In this document: positions 37,438 through 48,968 of the stretch, in pieces | How positions within the stretch are numbered: position 1 is the stretch's first letter | Layout of the letters: the number at the start of each line of letters is the position of its first letter | NCBI GenBank assembly: GCA_016806645.1 | Contig: JACSYO010000475.1 | Location: 1,673,501-1,737,500, forward strand | DNA from: Ophiodon elongatus | Lineage: Eukaryota > Chordata > Actinopteri > Perciformes > Hexagrammidae | Direction of reading: 5' to 3' | DNA: 64,000 nt | Translations under genes and position numbers: made by a program | The notes under the pieces: model-generated | What the model was told of the DNA's origin: nothing | Databases searched by the model: none | What the model saw: the letters and a program-made list of their open reading frames with translations, nothing else

Positions 37438-37695
37438 TTAGTTAGCGAAGGTCTGACGCACGGCGTTGGCAATGTGCTTGGCGCTGATGCCAAAGATGTC
37501 GAGCATCTCTTGGGGCTTTCCGCTGCGGGGAACACCGGTCACTGCCAGCCGGGTCACAATAATGCCAGGCTCTTTGCCCACTGCTGACAGCACTGCTTCA
37601 CCAAGACCACCTGGACACAGGAGAGAGACCATCAGCTCAAACCACCAAGGGATGACATGCATGCCCTCTTAATAGACCCCGGTAGATTGAGAGAG

Positions 37696-37729
<34 letters not shown>

Positions 37730-40700
37730 ACCCTCCTTGTAGTGGTCCTCCACAGTGATGATCTGTCCCTTTGTGGCTCTGGCACTGGCCAGAATGGTAG
37801 AGGCATCCAAGGGCTTGATGGTGAATGGGTCAATCACACGGATGTTCTTTCCTATAGGCATTCATGAGGAGATCGTTACTTTGGGGACATTTTTTTTTTT
37901 TTAAACCATACTGGCTAACCTAGAAACTGATGACTTCCATCCCCTGAATTACCAAACATGAGTTGTGGATGAATGTTGTGAATTGTTGGCTTCAATACCT
38001 ACATCTAGCCACTAGAGGGCAATGCAAGTTTACCTTCACTGGCCAGCGTGTCAGCAGCAGCGAGGGCCTCATGCAGAGTAATACCAGCTCCAATCACAGT
38101 CACACAATCGCTGTCAGACTGGCGCACAATCTGGTAAAGTAAACATTTATACATATACATTAATTTTCTGGTGTTTTTTTGTTGTTACTACTAGCTACTT
38201 GGTGGACAAGTATTAGAGTGTGTAAAAAAAAAAAAAAGAAATAAATAAAAAAAAAGAGAAATCATTGTATTGATCATTACCTTGGCAATGCCCACTTCAA
38301 ACTTCTCATCTGGAGAGTAGAGGACTGCAGTGTCTGGTCTACTGGTACGGATGAAACAGATACCCTGAGAATATAGAGGGCCGAGTTACGACATAAGCAC
38401 GTTACTCTCCCATCGTTGTGAAGACTGGATTACTTTGTAAATTACTGGACAAACTCTACCACAAGGTGGCCTACCAACCTTGGTGTTGGCTGACAGCTCA
38501 ACAGCTCTCTCTGTGGACACCGCATCACTGGGGTAAAACACAGTGCAGGTTGGAATGGCACGGAACATGGCCAAGTCCTCTAGGGCCATCTGGGAAGGAC
38601 CATCCTCACCTGAAAGCAGACTAAGATCAGTCGGGGGCCGGGAACACTCACTCATCCCCATAAGAAAGCCTGTGACACTTCAACAGAAGGCTTACCGATG
38701 GAGACTCCGCAGTGGGACCCTACCAGGTTGACATTGGACTGGGAGATGGCGCCCATACGGATCTGGTCATAGGCTCGGGAGAAAAAGGCGGCAAACGTGC
38801 TGGCAAACGCAACCGTGCGGTCTCTGGTGGCACAGCCAATGGCCACTCCCACCTGAAGCGGTAAGTAGAGATTGGTATTAAGGTTTAGTCTTAATGACAA
38901 CGTATGGGATAAGGCATGGAGCCGCACGTAAACTGATCACAAATGGGTAGTAAGAGGCTGGGATTTTCATGTTGGAGAATAAATAGAAACAGATTAGACC
39001 AATTTGGAGCAGATTATGGTAGTGAAGACAAATGTGAGCCAAGTGTATCCCCCTTTCATAAATTGGAGTTAAAAGTGAAATATTGTGTACCATGTTCTGT
39101 TCAGCAATGAAGCACTCAATGTAGCGGTCAGGGAAGGCCTTCTTGAATGTCTCCGAGAAGGTGGAGTTTTTGGTGTCTCCGTCGAGGGCTATCACTCTCT
39201 TGCTTCCTTGGCCCAGCTTGGCCAGAGCAACACCGTACGCACGCCTTGTTGCCATCTGACAGGACAGGAAGGAATGGGTGAAGACGGATTAACGCAACAA
39301 TAATCTACATGTAGGTTAAAACCACCAAGTCCGCACAAAACTTTCATGCTAAAAACAGTAGCATCAGTAAACTTTCATTGACATCCATTACTACACATGA
39401 GTCAAGTGTCCCTAAAAATGTAAATCAATCACATTAGCCGGCATTCAATAGGAGAACAAGTAACAAGTTAAAAAAAAGGTACCTTGTCTCCCTTTTTGTA
39501 TGCTGGGGGTGAAGGCAGGGAGATGGTGCTCAGGTCTGCGGGTGCCGTGTCGTCTTTGGGCAGCTCAGGGCACAGGGTCTTGTTGGGGACCTGGATCAGA
39601 GCCTGCAGGTCTTTCAGGATGTCATCCACCCTGTCCTTGGGGATGGGCTTTCCATGCCAGTTATCAAGATCCTCAATATCTACAGCAGAGGGATAAACAA
39701 GTCTGAATCAAAATTCAGAGAATTAAATAGCTCTGGAAATAAAATCTCCACCACATGAAAACCACACTTACTTTTGAGTCCTTTGCCCTTGAACGTCTTG
39801 GCTACAATACAAGTGGGTTTGTCCTTCACCTGCTGAGCCTGCCAGAAAGCTTTGCACAGCTCCTCCACATCGTGTCCATCCACAACATACGTGTTCCACC
39901 TGCAAACATATTGCTCAGTTTAACAGCATGTAGACACAGTACAGCCCTGTGTTTTGGGTTCATATTTGTTGTAATAACTTCTGAACTAACACATTAATAA
40001 GCATTTCTAAAAATAATTTAAAAAAAAAAAAAAAAAAAGGGAACAGAGAGGGAAAAGGTCAAGAGGTCACAGGAGGGTAGACATGTGCAAAACAGTGAAA
40101 TTTCAACCAACGAAAGTGAAGGAAAATTAAAATCCCTTTTGAACAAGAATAGTAAGGTCCTGATTATATGAAAATATATGACATTAAACGTTATGTTTAA
40201 TTTTGATCGTGTATTCAGAGACATTTTAAAAATGTTGTTGGTCAAAATGTTTGGTAGGAAATTAGATAAAAGTGGAGGAATATTTGGTACTGACCCAAAG
40301 GCTTCACAGCGCTTGCGGTAGGTCTCCATGTCGTGCTTCAGGGGTGCAGCTTCACTTTGACCGAGCCGATTGATATCCATGATAGCCACCAAGTTGTCCA
40401 GCTTGTAGTAGGAGGCAAAGGCCATGGCCTCCCACACTGAGCCCTCTGAACACTCTCCATCACCCATCATGCAGTATACACGGTATCTACAACACAATGC
40501 AGAAAGAAACAGGAAATATTAATATTGATCTCCAAACAATTAAGCACATAATGGTTACTACATGATTAAAGGCTGTTGAATTCAGACTGGAAGTAGACGA
40601 CCCAAGAGAAAGGTCAGACCACAGGGCTGCAGAAGTTTTGCCCTTGGTCTCCAAAGAGTTCAGTTTAGAGTAAGTCACTAGTCTTAAGTGAAGAACTATA

Positions 40701-43700
40701 TACATTCAATCTATCTGATACCAGTCCCGACATGAGTCCTATCACTGGTTCTTGCACTGTACTGGCTCCGTATATAAACATTAAAAAAAAACTTCAGTGG
40801 AAGCAGCAGTTTATAATATCTTTCAATTTATAGATTGGGTTATCATTTTCCTTAGAGTCACCAACAGTCACTCCCCCAAAGAAGTAAATAAATTGGTCAG
40901 TATTATTTTTGTTACGTTGAACATTACTCTGTTGCTGCAGTGCAAATACCTTTTGACCTCACTGCAGACACCTGTCAGGGAGTGATTTAACACAATTCCA
41001 GCTTCACTACTACAGGTTTATCCATTAAACTGATCACAGCGTTTAAGGCATCACTTTAAAAGAAAGAAGTTACCCAACTGCCAGTCAAGGTATCGCACGG
41101 TTAAGAAAGGCTCTTTGTTAAAACAAAACTCTTGTTGACTCAAATTATTTAACAAGAACTACAGTCAACATGTATAACATTTCAAGAATTACAGAAACAG
41201 TCCAGTTTAAATTGGCCATTGGCTCTCTATACGCCAACTAATGTCCTATAAACAGAATTCAGACCAATGCTGAAGAGAAAAAAAAAACAGGGTTAATGCA
41301 TGTCTTTGAACCTCTTAATTAATATACATATTTTTGCATACATACTCACCCTGATTTGTCAAAATGTTTGCCAGTGTATGCCATCCCACAGGAAGCCCCG
41401 AGACCCTGTCCCAGAGAGCCTGTTGCCACATCAACAAAGGCCAGTTTCTGATAAATAGAAAAGAGGGGGAATTAAATGTCATACAAGATATAGACAGAGT
41501 GACTTGAACATGATTTTCTGTTTTCTAAGGGAACATGAACACCAGAAAGGAACTCAGGATTTTGAACTTACTGGTGTGGGGTGCCCCTCCAGCTCACAGT
41601 CAACCTTGCGCAGGTTGAGCAGCTCAGACTCCTTCACAAAACCCGCTTCTGCCCACGCAGCATACAGGATAGGTGCAGCATGACCCTAGAGACAGCGGGA
41701 AAAGTATTTAAAGACGGCGGATTGTGCAACATCACAGGTGCACTGGCCAACTGAATAATGTAATATTTTCTCTGTCAATGAAACGCAAGCCAACCTTTGA
41801 GAGCACAAAGCGGTCGTTGCACTGGTTGCGTGGGTCATCTGCTTTGTAGCGCATGGTGTGGAAGAAGAGCACGGACATGAGCTCCGCTGCACTGCAGCAT
41901 GATGTGGGGTGACTGGGGAGAGAAAAAGGGAGACAAGTCTGATGAGAACAAGTCACAAGAAAAACATCCATATTTAAAACAAAAATCCACACCCCGTGCA
42001 CATGCATGCATGTACCGCTACATTCAGGAGTCCTCACACCGGTTTTAGTTTGACAACACTGTATGTATCACAATTGGTCATTCCTAAAAAGGCATTTAAT
42101 AAAAACCCAACACATTTGCAATGCACGCAATGATTATTTTGAAGACAGCCTTCTATCTCTTGGAATTACGAAAATCAATCTGGTCAATAGATTGTTAATC
42201 TGCAACATAATCACATCATTCATGTTTCCACACTTCACATTTAAAAAAAAACACAAGTAAACTTGTGAAACTGTTAGTTGCTGCATGTTGGTCGGACTAC
42301 TGCAATATTTAGAAATCCCAGGTTACTCAACAGCATCTCTGCTTCCCTTTGTGGGTTAAATTACAAATAGCATAATTTCAACCATGCTGGAACACAGTTA
42401 TCTTAAACAAACATCACGGCCACTGTTAGATTTCATAATAAAAAACCCAGCGCTCTGTTTACCCCTTGTCCTTTTGATGAGCGATAACCTGTTGGGGAAA
42501 TAAACTGAAGCAATCAGATACTCAAGTGTAATGAGCCATATCAATAAAATAATGAGAAACAACAGGTGTCAAAACTGAAAACCATCCTTTGTTAAAGGGA
42601 GACAACGGTATCGGCACATCAGATGTCACAGTTAGGACAGCCAGGATATATCCATCCAGTTCCTTGTCGGTTGACAGGAAGTGGCAAACCGGTTTACCAA
42701 CAAACGTTTACTTTTCAAAAGTTACAGTTGCGCAAGTCAAACTACAATATCTTGCAATGTGAATACAATAAAACTGTGGACTGGAAGCAAGTGGGACTGG
42801 AATTGGAAATTCTCAATGTGATATATCTAGCAAGGTGAATGACACATGATTCATAGAGAATGTCTGAGTTGTGGTCCTTTACTGCATGAATAAAAACCTG
42901 GTTTAGCGCGTCGTGGTTCAGATTTTGATGCTACAAATAATAAAAAAACACAAAATTAAGAAAACTACAAAAATGTGTTGCATGAATACGGTTGTTTTTT
43001 GCATTGACAAGAGAAACTGCAGGGAAAAATGTTCGAGTCCAAAACCGTGCCCAAGATACACATTCATCAGATAAGCGTGTTGCTACATGTGACAGCAAAA
43101 ATAATTGGTGTTAACCGAGAGGCATCAAAAACGCGTCGTTTAAATTACTGACACTTCTGATGAACTAGATTGTGGGTTTTTCATTTTGGGTGCACAGACA
43201 TATCTAGAGAATACTAGGAGAACAAAAAAGGGCGGCCAGAATAATCAATAGATTACAGAAGCCATAAAAATCACACCCATGTCAACAAGGAAACCATTTA
43301 AACTCTTCCCGCTTGGAACCTTTGAACCAGGGCTGTGAAGAGGAAGCCGTCAAGCAAAACTACAGGTGTGCCCCTTTTCGATATCCACTGCATCACAAGC
43401 GACACCTCGACTCCTGAAAACAATTAACTTACAACCGATGTGCATTCGTGTGCGTCTCTCTCGCATTTCAGCACGCAGCTGCGACTTTAAATCTTCAAAC
43501 TGACCACCAGAGTCGCTCTTTCTCACGAGCATGTGCTTCCATGTTGGCTAGAAGAAGAAGAAGCTCGCTGCACATGACTAAATTAAATCCAGCAACTTTT
43601 CCCCCCTGTCATGCCCGCTTCATTATAGTGCATGATTTCTCAGATTGCACCGATTGTGACGTCGACACAAGACGCTGCTGCTGCTGGTTTTAATTGATGC

Positions 43701-44077
43701 CACAACGTGTTATCGTATGCTCATTTTAGCACAGACTATGCACAAATATAACTCTGAAAGTAGCTTAAACCGTTTGTGGAGCAGTTCTCTCTTAATTACT
43801 TGTGGCTGCGTTTCCACCGCGTGAGAGTAATCTGCAGCACGTGCCACCGGGCCCCGCAGGTAAAACGTGCTTCAGCTAACGTCACAGTAACGTTACCTTT
43901 AGTTACAACACATTGCGTATTTTGGCATATTTTGTATTAGCTCATTCCAGCATTACTTGGCATATCTTACCCAGAGTTAGAGGCGCACGTCGCCTTGATG
44001 GAGTTGATCCGGAGCTTATTGGCGATGTCTTTCAGTCCCTGCAGAGTTTTTTCATCGGGTTTGTGGTAGCTAGTCAT
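37438..44077 (-). CDS. tkt: transketolase, TKT/TKTL1 family, complete catalytic core
   Basis: Thiamine-diphosphate enzyme of the non-oxidative pentose phosphate pathway, cytosolic; moves two-carbon ketol units between sugar phosphates. Coding exons, 5' to 3': 44077-43971, 41912-41795, 41685-41572, 41447-41350, 40486-40295, 39899-39772, 39679-39483, 39255-39091, 38852-38696, 38609-38479, 38364-38281, 38130-38034, 37851-37732, 37610-37438. They join to 626 residues (human TKT is 623). Visible residues: His in GHPTS (about 37), KGHAAP (77) and GHPTP (110), the cofactor motif GDGECSEG at 154-161, WHGKP, EDLAMF with the catalytic Glu, and VEDHY. C-terminal signatures (AFASTFAAF, DAVSTE, GISAKHI) are closer to TKTL1 than to TKT as I remember them. 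It may be the teleost tktb copy. The start has the family sequence MTSYHKPDE. Confidence 0.95.
37697..37726. repeat. poly-A run (poly-U in the transcript) beside a splice donor
   Basis: About 30 A on the plus strand. In the transketolase transcript the intron after the exon ending at 37732 starts GUAGG and then runs into this U tract. Confidence 0.9.
38009..38022 (+). promoter_or_regulatory. candidate CTCF-type site
   Basis: CCACTAGAGGGCAA fits the vertebrate CTCF core (CCASYAGRKGGCR) in 13 of 14 positions. It lies in a transketolase intron. A single motif match is weak evidence. Confidence 0.25.
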
Positions 44078-44249
44078 GGTGTCTGGATTAGTTTTTGTTT
44101 TTTTTGGATAGTTCGGTTACTTTAATTTCTCAGCTGCTTCCCGGGGTTGTTAAATTCAAAGCTGCGCAACGCTGCTGCTAGCTGTCCGATACAAGCACTA
44201 CCGAGGAGGAGGAAGAGTCGCGAGGAGGGGGCACTTATGTCTCCTGCAC

Positions 44250-44280
44250 AGCCACGCCCACCTGAGCCAATCATTGGAGG
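44250..44280 (-). promoter_or_regulatory. tkt: transketolase promoter elements (CCAAT pair, GC/CACCC box)
   Basis: CCAATCATTGG at 44267-44277 supplies a CCAAT box on each strand, and TGGGCGTGG (minus strand, about 44252-44260) is a Sp1/KLF-type box. They lie 175-200 bases upstream of the transketolase ATG, and no TATA box is evident. Confidence 0.35.
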
Positions 44281-44882
44281 AACGGTCCACTGTGTGCTAC
44301 TTTCACATATCATTTTAGCAAATACAGGTTACAGCTCCGTGGTGACTAATGCCATTTCTAATGAGCACATCGCCAGTGTGCAAACACAGAGCACTCATCA
44401 TCACTTGGCCACAGTGCGGAGAACTGAAGCAAGTTATATGGCCTGGTTTTTAAATTATAGCAATTGCTTTTCAATGAGGTGGCTTCCTGGTTGTTTGCAA
44501 CAATAAGTATGTGAGCTATAGAAATATGAATGATAACTTAAGAATTCAACTGTTAATCAGAAATAAAACTATATCTGACACAATAAGCATACCCTGTGCT
44601 TGAAGACCAGTATAGCTCAGGATACATGTGGGGATTTTTCCATACATCTTTGTCGCTGTCCCTTTAAAGCTGAAGCTGAATGGCTGCCAACACGGAAATG
44701 GTGTCGGATTCTGCCCTCTCATTCTTACTCAGGGAAACACAGGACAGTTTGTCCAACAATACGAGGTTCAAATACTCCCTCGGTTCTTATTCCGTAGTTA
44801 CTGACACGTTGCTTTGTAACTTGCTGATTATGTGCATTTGTACTGGTCAATGGATGAGACAGAAACAAAACATTTTCAAAGC
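44281..44882. other. spacer between LRRC23 3' end and transketolase promoter
   Basis: About 600 bases with no supported gene. A plus-strand frame starting at 44680 has a poor start context and no partner exon, so it is not called. Confidence 0.5.
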
Positions 44883-44888
44883 TTTATT
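44883..44888 (-). promoter_or_regulatory. lrrc23: LRRC23 polyadenylation signal
   Basis: AATAAA on the minus strand about 220 bases beyond the LRRC23 stop codon. It gives a short 3' UTR and is the only canonical signal before the transketolase promoter. Confidence 0.6.
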
Positions 44889-45110
44889 GTTAAAAAAAAA
44901 ATAGGCTGTTTAAGAGCATGACACAAGCAACCCTTATATATATATATATATTTACAGATACAAAGTGCATCAGACACAGATACGCTATCAAGATGTAGCC
45001 TAATATGCTTTTCATTCAACACAATCCCAGTCACACACCTACACACCAAGCCTGTTTTCAAGGAAGTCAAACACTTCCTCATTTTTGACCATCGTTGCAA
45101 ATGGTATGGC

Positions 45111-47945
45111 TCAAATAAGTTCCTCTTCTTTAAATATCTGAAAAGACATACATGCCATTACAACAACCAGCAAAAGAGCCGTTTTATGTCTGAGCATGCC
45201 ACAAAGAGAAATGAGATGTTTCTTAACTTTACCTTGATTCTCTCCAAGGCCTCGGTCGTCTCCTCGGGGGAGACAGGGTCTTTGTCAAGTTGCTGCAGCT
45301 GTGGCAGGAAAATCAGTACACTCAGCCGGTAGCCTGTCGTTTCCACCAGAGGATTGTCAGAAAGGACCAAAGCTCGCAGAGTTTTTGACACAAGTGCAAG
45401 GCCTTGCAGGGCGTTCTCATCTAAGATTGCATTGCCTCTAAGAGAGACAGGGACAGAAAGAAGCATGTGCGATATATAATCTGGGATATATATCATTTTA
45501 TTTTGTGTTTCACTGAATTGATGAAAGGCTCTGATCTGTCCTGAATACCTGACATTGAGGTACTGGAGACACTTCATGTTGGGGCTGAGGCCATCCAGAG
45601 TATTGAGCTGGTTGTCTCGAAGGTGAAGGGTGGTGAGGCGCTCTAACTTCTCTAAACCCTCCAAACGCTTGATAACGTTTTGGGCCTGAACAGAGAGCAA
45701 AGACACTTACAGGCAATCTGTTCTCTTGGTCATTACATGGGTATTAAGGTTGGCATTAAGTGATCAACAGCACCTAGTGTGCTAATGCTATTAACCAAAT
45801 AATAGTGCTTTTATTACCATATATAATTTCCGCAGGTTGGGAAGGTTGATGCCATCAGTGGTATCCAATTGGTTTCCCCTCAGCTCCAGAGTTACCAGGT
45901 TTGTAAAACAGCCACCCTGAAGACCAGTCACTCTCTGAATACCGTTACCTGCCCGAGAGGTCGCTAAATGTCATGTCAAGGACTTTCCAAAAATATATAT
46001 TAGGCACAGAATATGTGATTAATTGCTGATAGACAAGAATTTGTTATATCCTATATATAGAGACTGAATGATAACACATGGCATAGTAAACCCCCTTCTG
46101 ATGAAACAAATAACTCCTGTGATGTTATCACTTCTTTAATTTGAATTTATAGTGATGGTCAACTCTTCCTCATTTGACAGACCTCACTTTAGGAAACTCA
46201 GAATTAGCGTAATACATCATCAGTCATTCACATAGTGAACTCAAACACCACTTATCCTGACATAAAACCAACAGATCAACCTGTAAGATTGAGGCTCTCC
46301 AGGGCCGGCCCAACCAGGCCGTCCAGGTCTGCTAGCCGGTTCATTGCCATACTCAGCCACTGCAAGTAGGTCAACTGAGCGAAAGGTTGCCCTTTGAAGC
46401 TTTCCACAGCATTGTTGTCAACCTACAGAGGAAGAGTTGCAATCAAGATTCACCATCAGTTAAAGTCAACATTCTTTTCTGAATGAATAAAGAAGAGAGG
46501 TCCTTGCCTTCAGCCAGAGCAGCTGGGTGAGAGATGCCAGAGGAGAAAGATCAATAAGGTGGTTGTTGGACACGTCCAGAAAACGTAGGTGAGTATAACT
46601 GCCGATTGCAGCAATGTCATTCAGTCCACTAAGTGGTACAATGATGTCGAAGGGAAAGTTAGCATAAAATCAAAGACATTGTTACAATTAATGGGCGATG
46701 GCAGACAATTTTGCTTTGAATGTATTTTTGCCATCTTACTTGTCTTTTAGGTCCAGTTTGACAAATGCATGTCCAAGTCCATTTCCTGTTCGGCACAGCA
46801 ACGAGAGCCCCGGACCTATGATTTCTGGGGTCAAATGGCGAACCTGTACCTATTAGATGGGAAGACATCACAGGATTATACCGTCAAAATCGTTTGTTTT
46901 GCTGACTCACAGGGGAATAGATGCACAACAGGACCCCATCAATGTTTAAGCATAAGCGTGGGGCCCAACTCAGACACAAGCCCCTCTACACGATGGAGCT
47001 TCAAAACCACCTATGTAACGTTTTAGCCATGAATTGGGTCTCCCATGTATAAGTTAATACTGCGGTAATACTTTTGCATAAACGGTACAAATAACACACT
47101 TAAGAAATGTTTAACTAATGCATGCCGAATGATGATTTAATGCAGATCAAGTCACTATGACTTTATATGATTTTTTCACACTTAATAGGGATTTAAGGGA
47201 TGCTAATTCGGTTACTTCATATTTAATTAATAAGGTACCAAATTAGCTGGATTCCAGTTACATAAAGGTTCACACTCATGCATTTGTTCGGCCTTTTCTG
47301 AAGCAAAACAGTAGCTATTTTTAATAGAAATGTAAAGCAAACTGGTTGTCAATTGCCACATTTACAACCTAGAGGGTGGAGCATGAGTTGTTTCAATAAA
47401 TGTGTTAATGTAAATTAATTTGTAACTCTGAAATAACATTTCTTAATTGATAAAGTGTGAATAATCAGTCATTTAATGGTGGTGTGTTAATGGTGAGTCA
47501 AGTATTAGCTAAACCTCCCTTCAGTAGATTATATGTAAACCCAAGCATCCATACCCGTTAGTATTTATTGTTTACATAATTGACACGTCCTGGGGCCTTA
47601 GATAGAAAGGGGAGAGGTCGTCCAGCCTTAACCTCTCTTATGTTTGGAGTAGATTATGGGATGAGGCCTGTGAACCAATAAACCAATAATCTATGGTAGT
47701 GACGTCACACAGTTCTCGCAAATTGTACTAAATTGACTAGAATAAAACTCCCAGGTAACAACAATCCACGAATGTATGACAAATAGTCGAATGACGTGCT
47801 TCGTGCTCTCCCGTTACATTCCGTCAGAAGTGATCTCTCAGGTGAACTATACTGCTACCTTCTCGTCCTCTTCGGCTCCTTGTTGATTTGCTTCTTCCTC
47901 GTCCTCTACATCCGAGAAGACTGCGTCCTCATCGACCTCAGACAT
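45111..47945 (-). CDS. lrrc23: leucine-rich repeat-containing protein 23, radial spoke component
   Basis: In the family, LRRC23 is a component of axonemal radial spokes needed for sperm motility. Coding exons, 5' to 3': 47945-47859, 46849-46740, 46628-46508, 46422-46281, 45948-45818, 45685-45549, 45437-45233, 45111-45137 (the last is 27 bases). Joined length is 319 residues. The N-terminus is acidic (MSEVDEDAVFSDVEDEEE), then comes the family block LSLLCRTGNGLGHAFVKL, about seven SDS22-like leucine-rich repeats (for example LRFLDVSNNHL, LTTLHLRDNQL, LQYLNVRGNAI) and a C-terminal LDKDPVSPEETTEALERI. The first donor is uncertain: an in-frame alternative at 47853 exists, as does a tandem acceptor six bases into exon 2. 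One intron (after 46508) has a GC donor. Confidence 0.92.
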
Positions 47946-48968
47946 CCTGGTCTGGTTGGTTTGCGTTCACTAAAAGTAGTGGGCAGACCTGTTGGTAGCC
48001 CACTGGGTTCGCTAAGCGAGTAAACGAGCCAACTTTATGCGAAATATAACAAGCAATGTTTTTCTTAAAGCGATCTTAAGCAGGATCTGTAGACGCCAGA
48101 ACAGCTGTGTTGTTGTTGCTGCTGCTGCCATGGAAACTCAACCGCCGCACCAAGACCACCTGTGCTCGCGTCCCATCAAATGAAAGCATTTGATGGGAGC
48201 ACACATTCAGGGAGCGACGTGATGTGCGACAACTGTACAAGATGCATGCAGTTGAAGATGTTGCACCATATTCCTCTTTTCTTTTTTTTTTTTTTAAACC
48301 ACCGATTTACAAAAAAACATGGCTTTAGAAATTTAAAATGTCGAAATATTAGCAACCGTTGTACATTAAAATATAGACAATTATGAAAATGTTCTTCTGA
48401 ATTAACATGAAGTTGATGAAACGCAGTCACAAACACAGAAATAAAAAATAACTTTCTCCAGAGATAATGATGTATTACATTGTGAATTAATATTTGCAAC
48501 ATGACAAACTGAGACACTTTTCATGTACACACTCGTTTTAGTGTGACCCCATCCAGTTCATGAGACGTATTCTAAAATGTATTGTCCATGCCCAGATCAG
48601 TCATTCACTGAATGACAACGGCATATAGCATTAAATAAAAAAAAAAGAATCTATGGTGCATAGACAGTAATATTAGAAAATCCCAAATGTTCCCCAACCA
48701 CATAAAGCTTGTTTATCACACACAAGCTCTGAAGCACGTGAGAACACAAAACTGCATCATTCAGGAAGAAAGCAAAAAAGTGCATTCTGTGCAATATCCT
48801 GACATCCACTGCTACAGGATCAGTTCATGAGTGTATTACCACTGTTGAGGTAATTGTAATTACAAACCAAAATTAAGAGGTTTATCTATACGACGTTAAT
48901 GGTGAAGAGTTGCGTGCTAAGCTTTGTCATTGTCCTGCATCAGGAAGTTAAGATTTCAGGGTGAGGGC
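47946..48968. other. RBM10-type 3' UTR and LRRC23 promoter region
   Basis: About 1 kb between the RBM10-type stop codon and the LRRC23 start. No coding segment is visible on either strand; in particular, no exon for the missing G-patch was found. No canonical AATAAA was found on the minus strand, so the RBM10-type transcript end is unassigned. Confidence 0.5.
48124..48137 (+). promoter_or_regulatory. lrrc23: RFX-type X-box upstream of LRRC23
   Basis: GCTGCCATGGAAAC fits the ciliary X-box consensus RYYNYYATRRNRAC at every position. It lies about 180 bases upstream of the LRRC23 ATG, in either orientation a usual distance. RFX factors drive ciliary genes, which suits a radial spoke protein. 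Confidence 0.5.

Noticed and set aside
44680..44904. Plus-strand frame starting MAANTEMVSDSALSFL
   Set aside because: It looks superficially coding, but the start context is poor, no downstream exon or family match was found and it overlaps the LRRC23 poly(A) signal.
47996..48960. A downstream exon with an intact G-patch for the RBM10-type gene
   Set aside because: I read this stretch on the minus strand looking for a GW...EGSGLG-type segment and found none.
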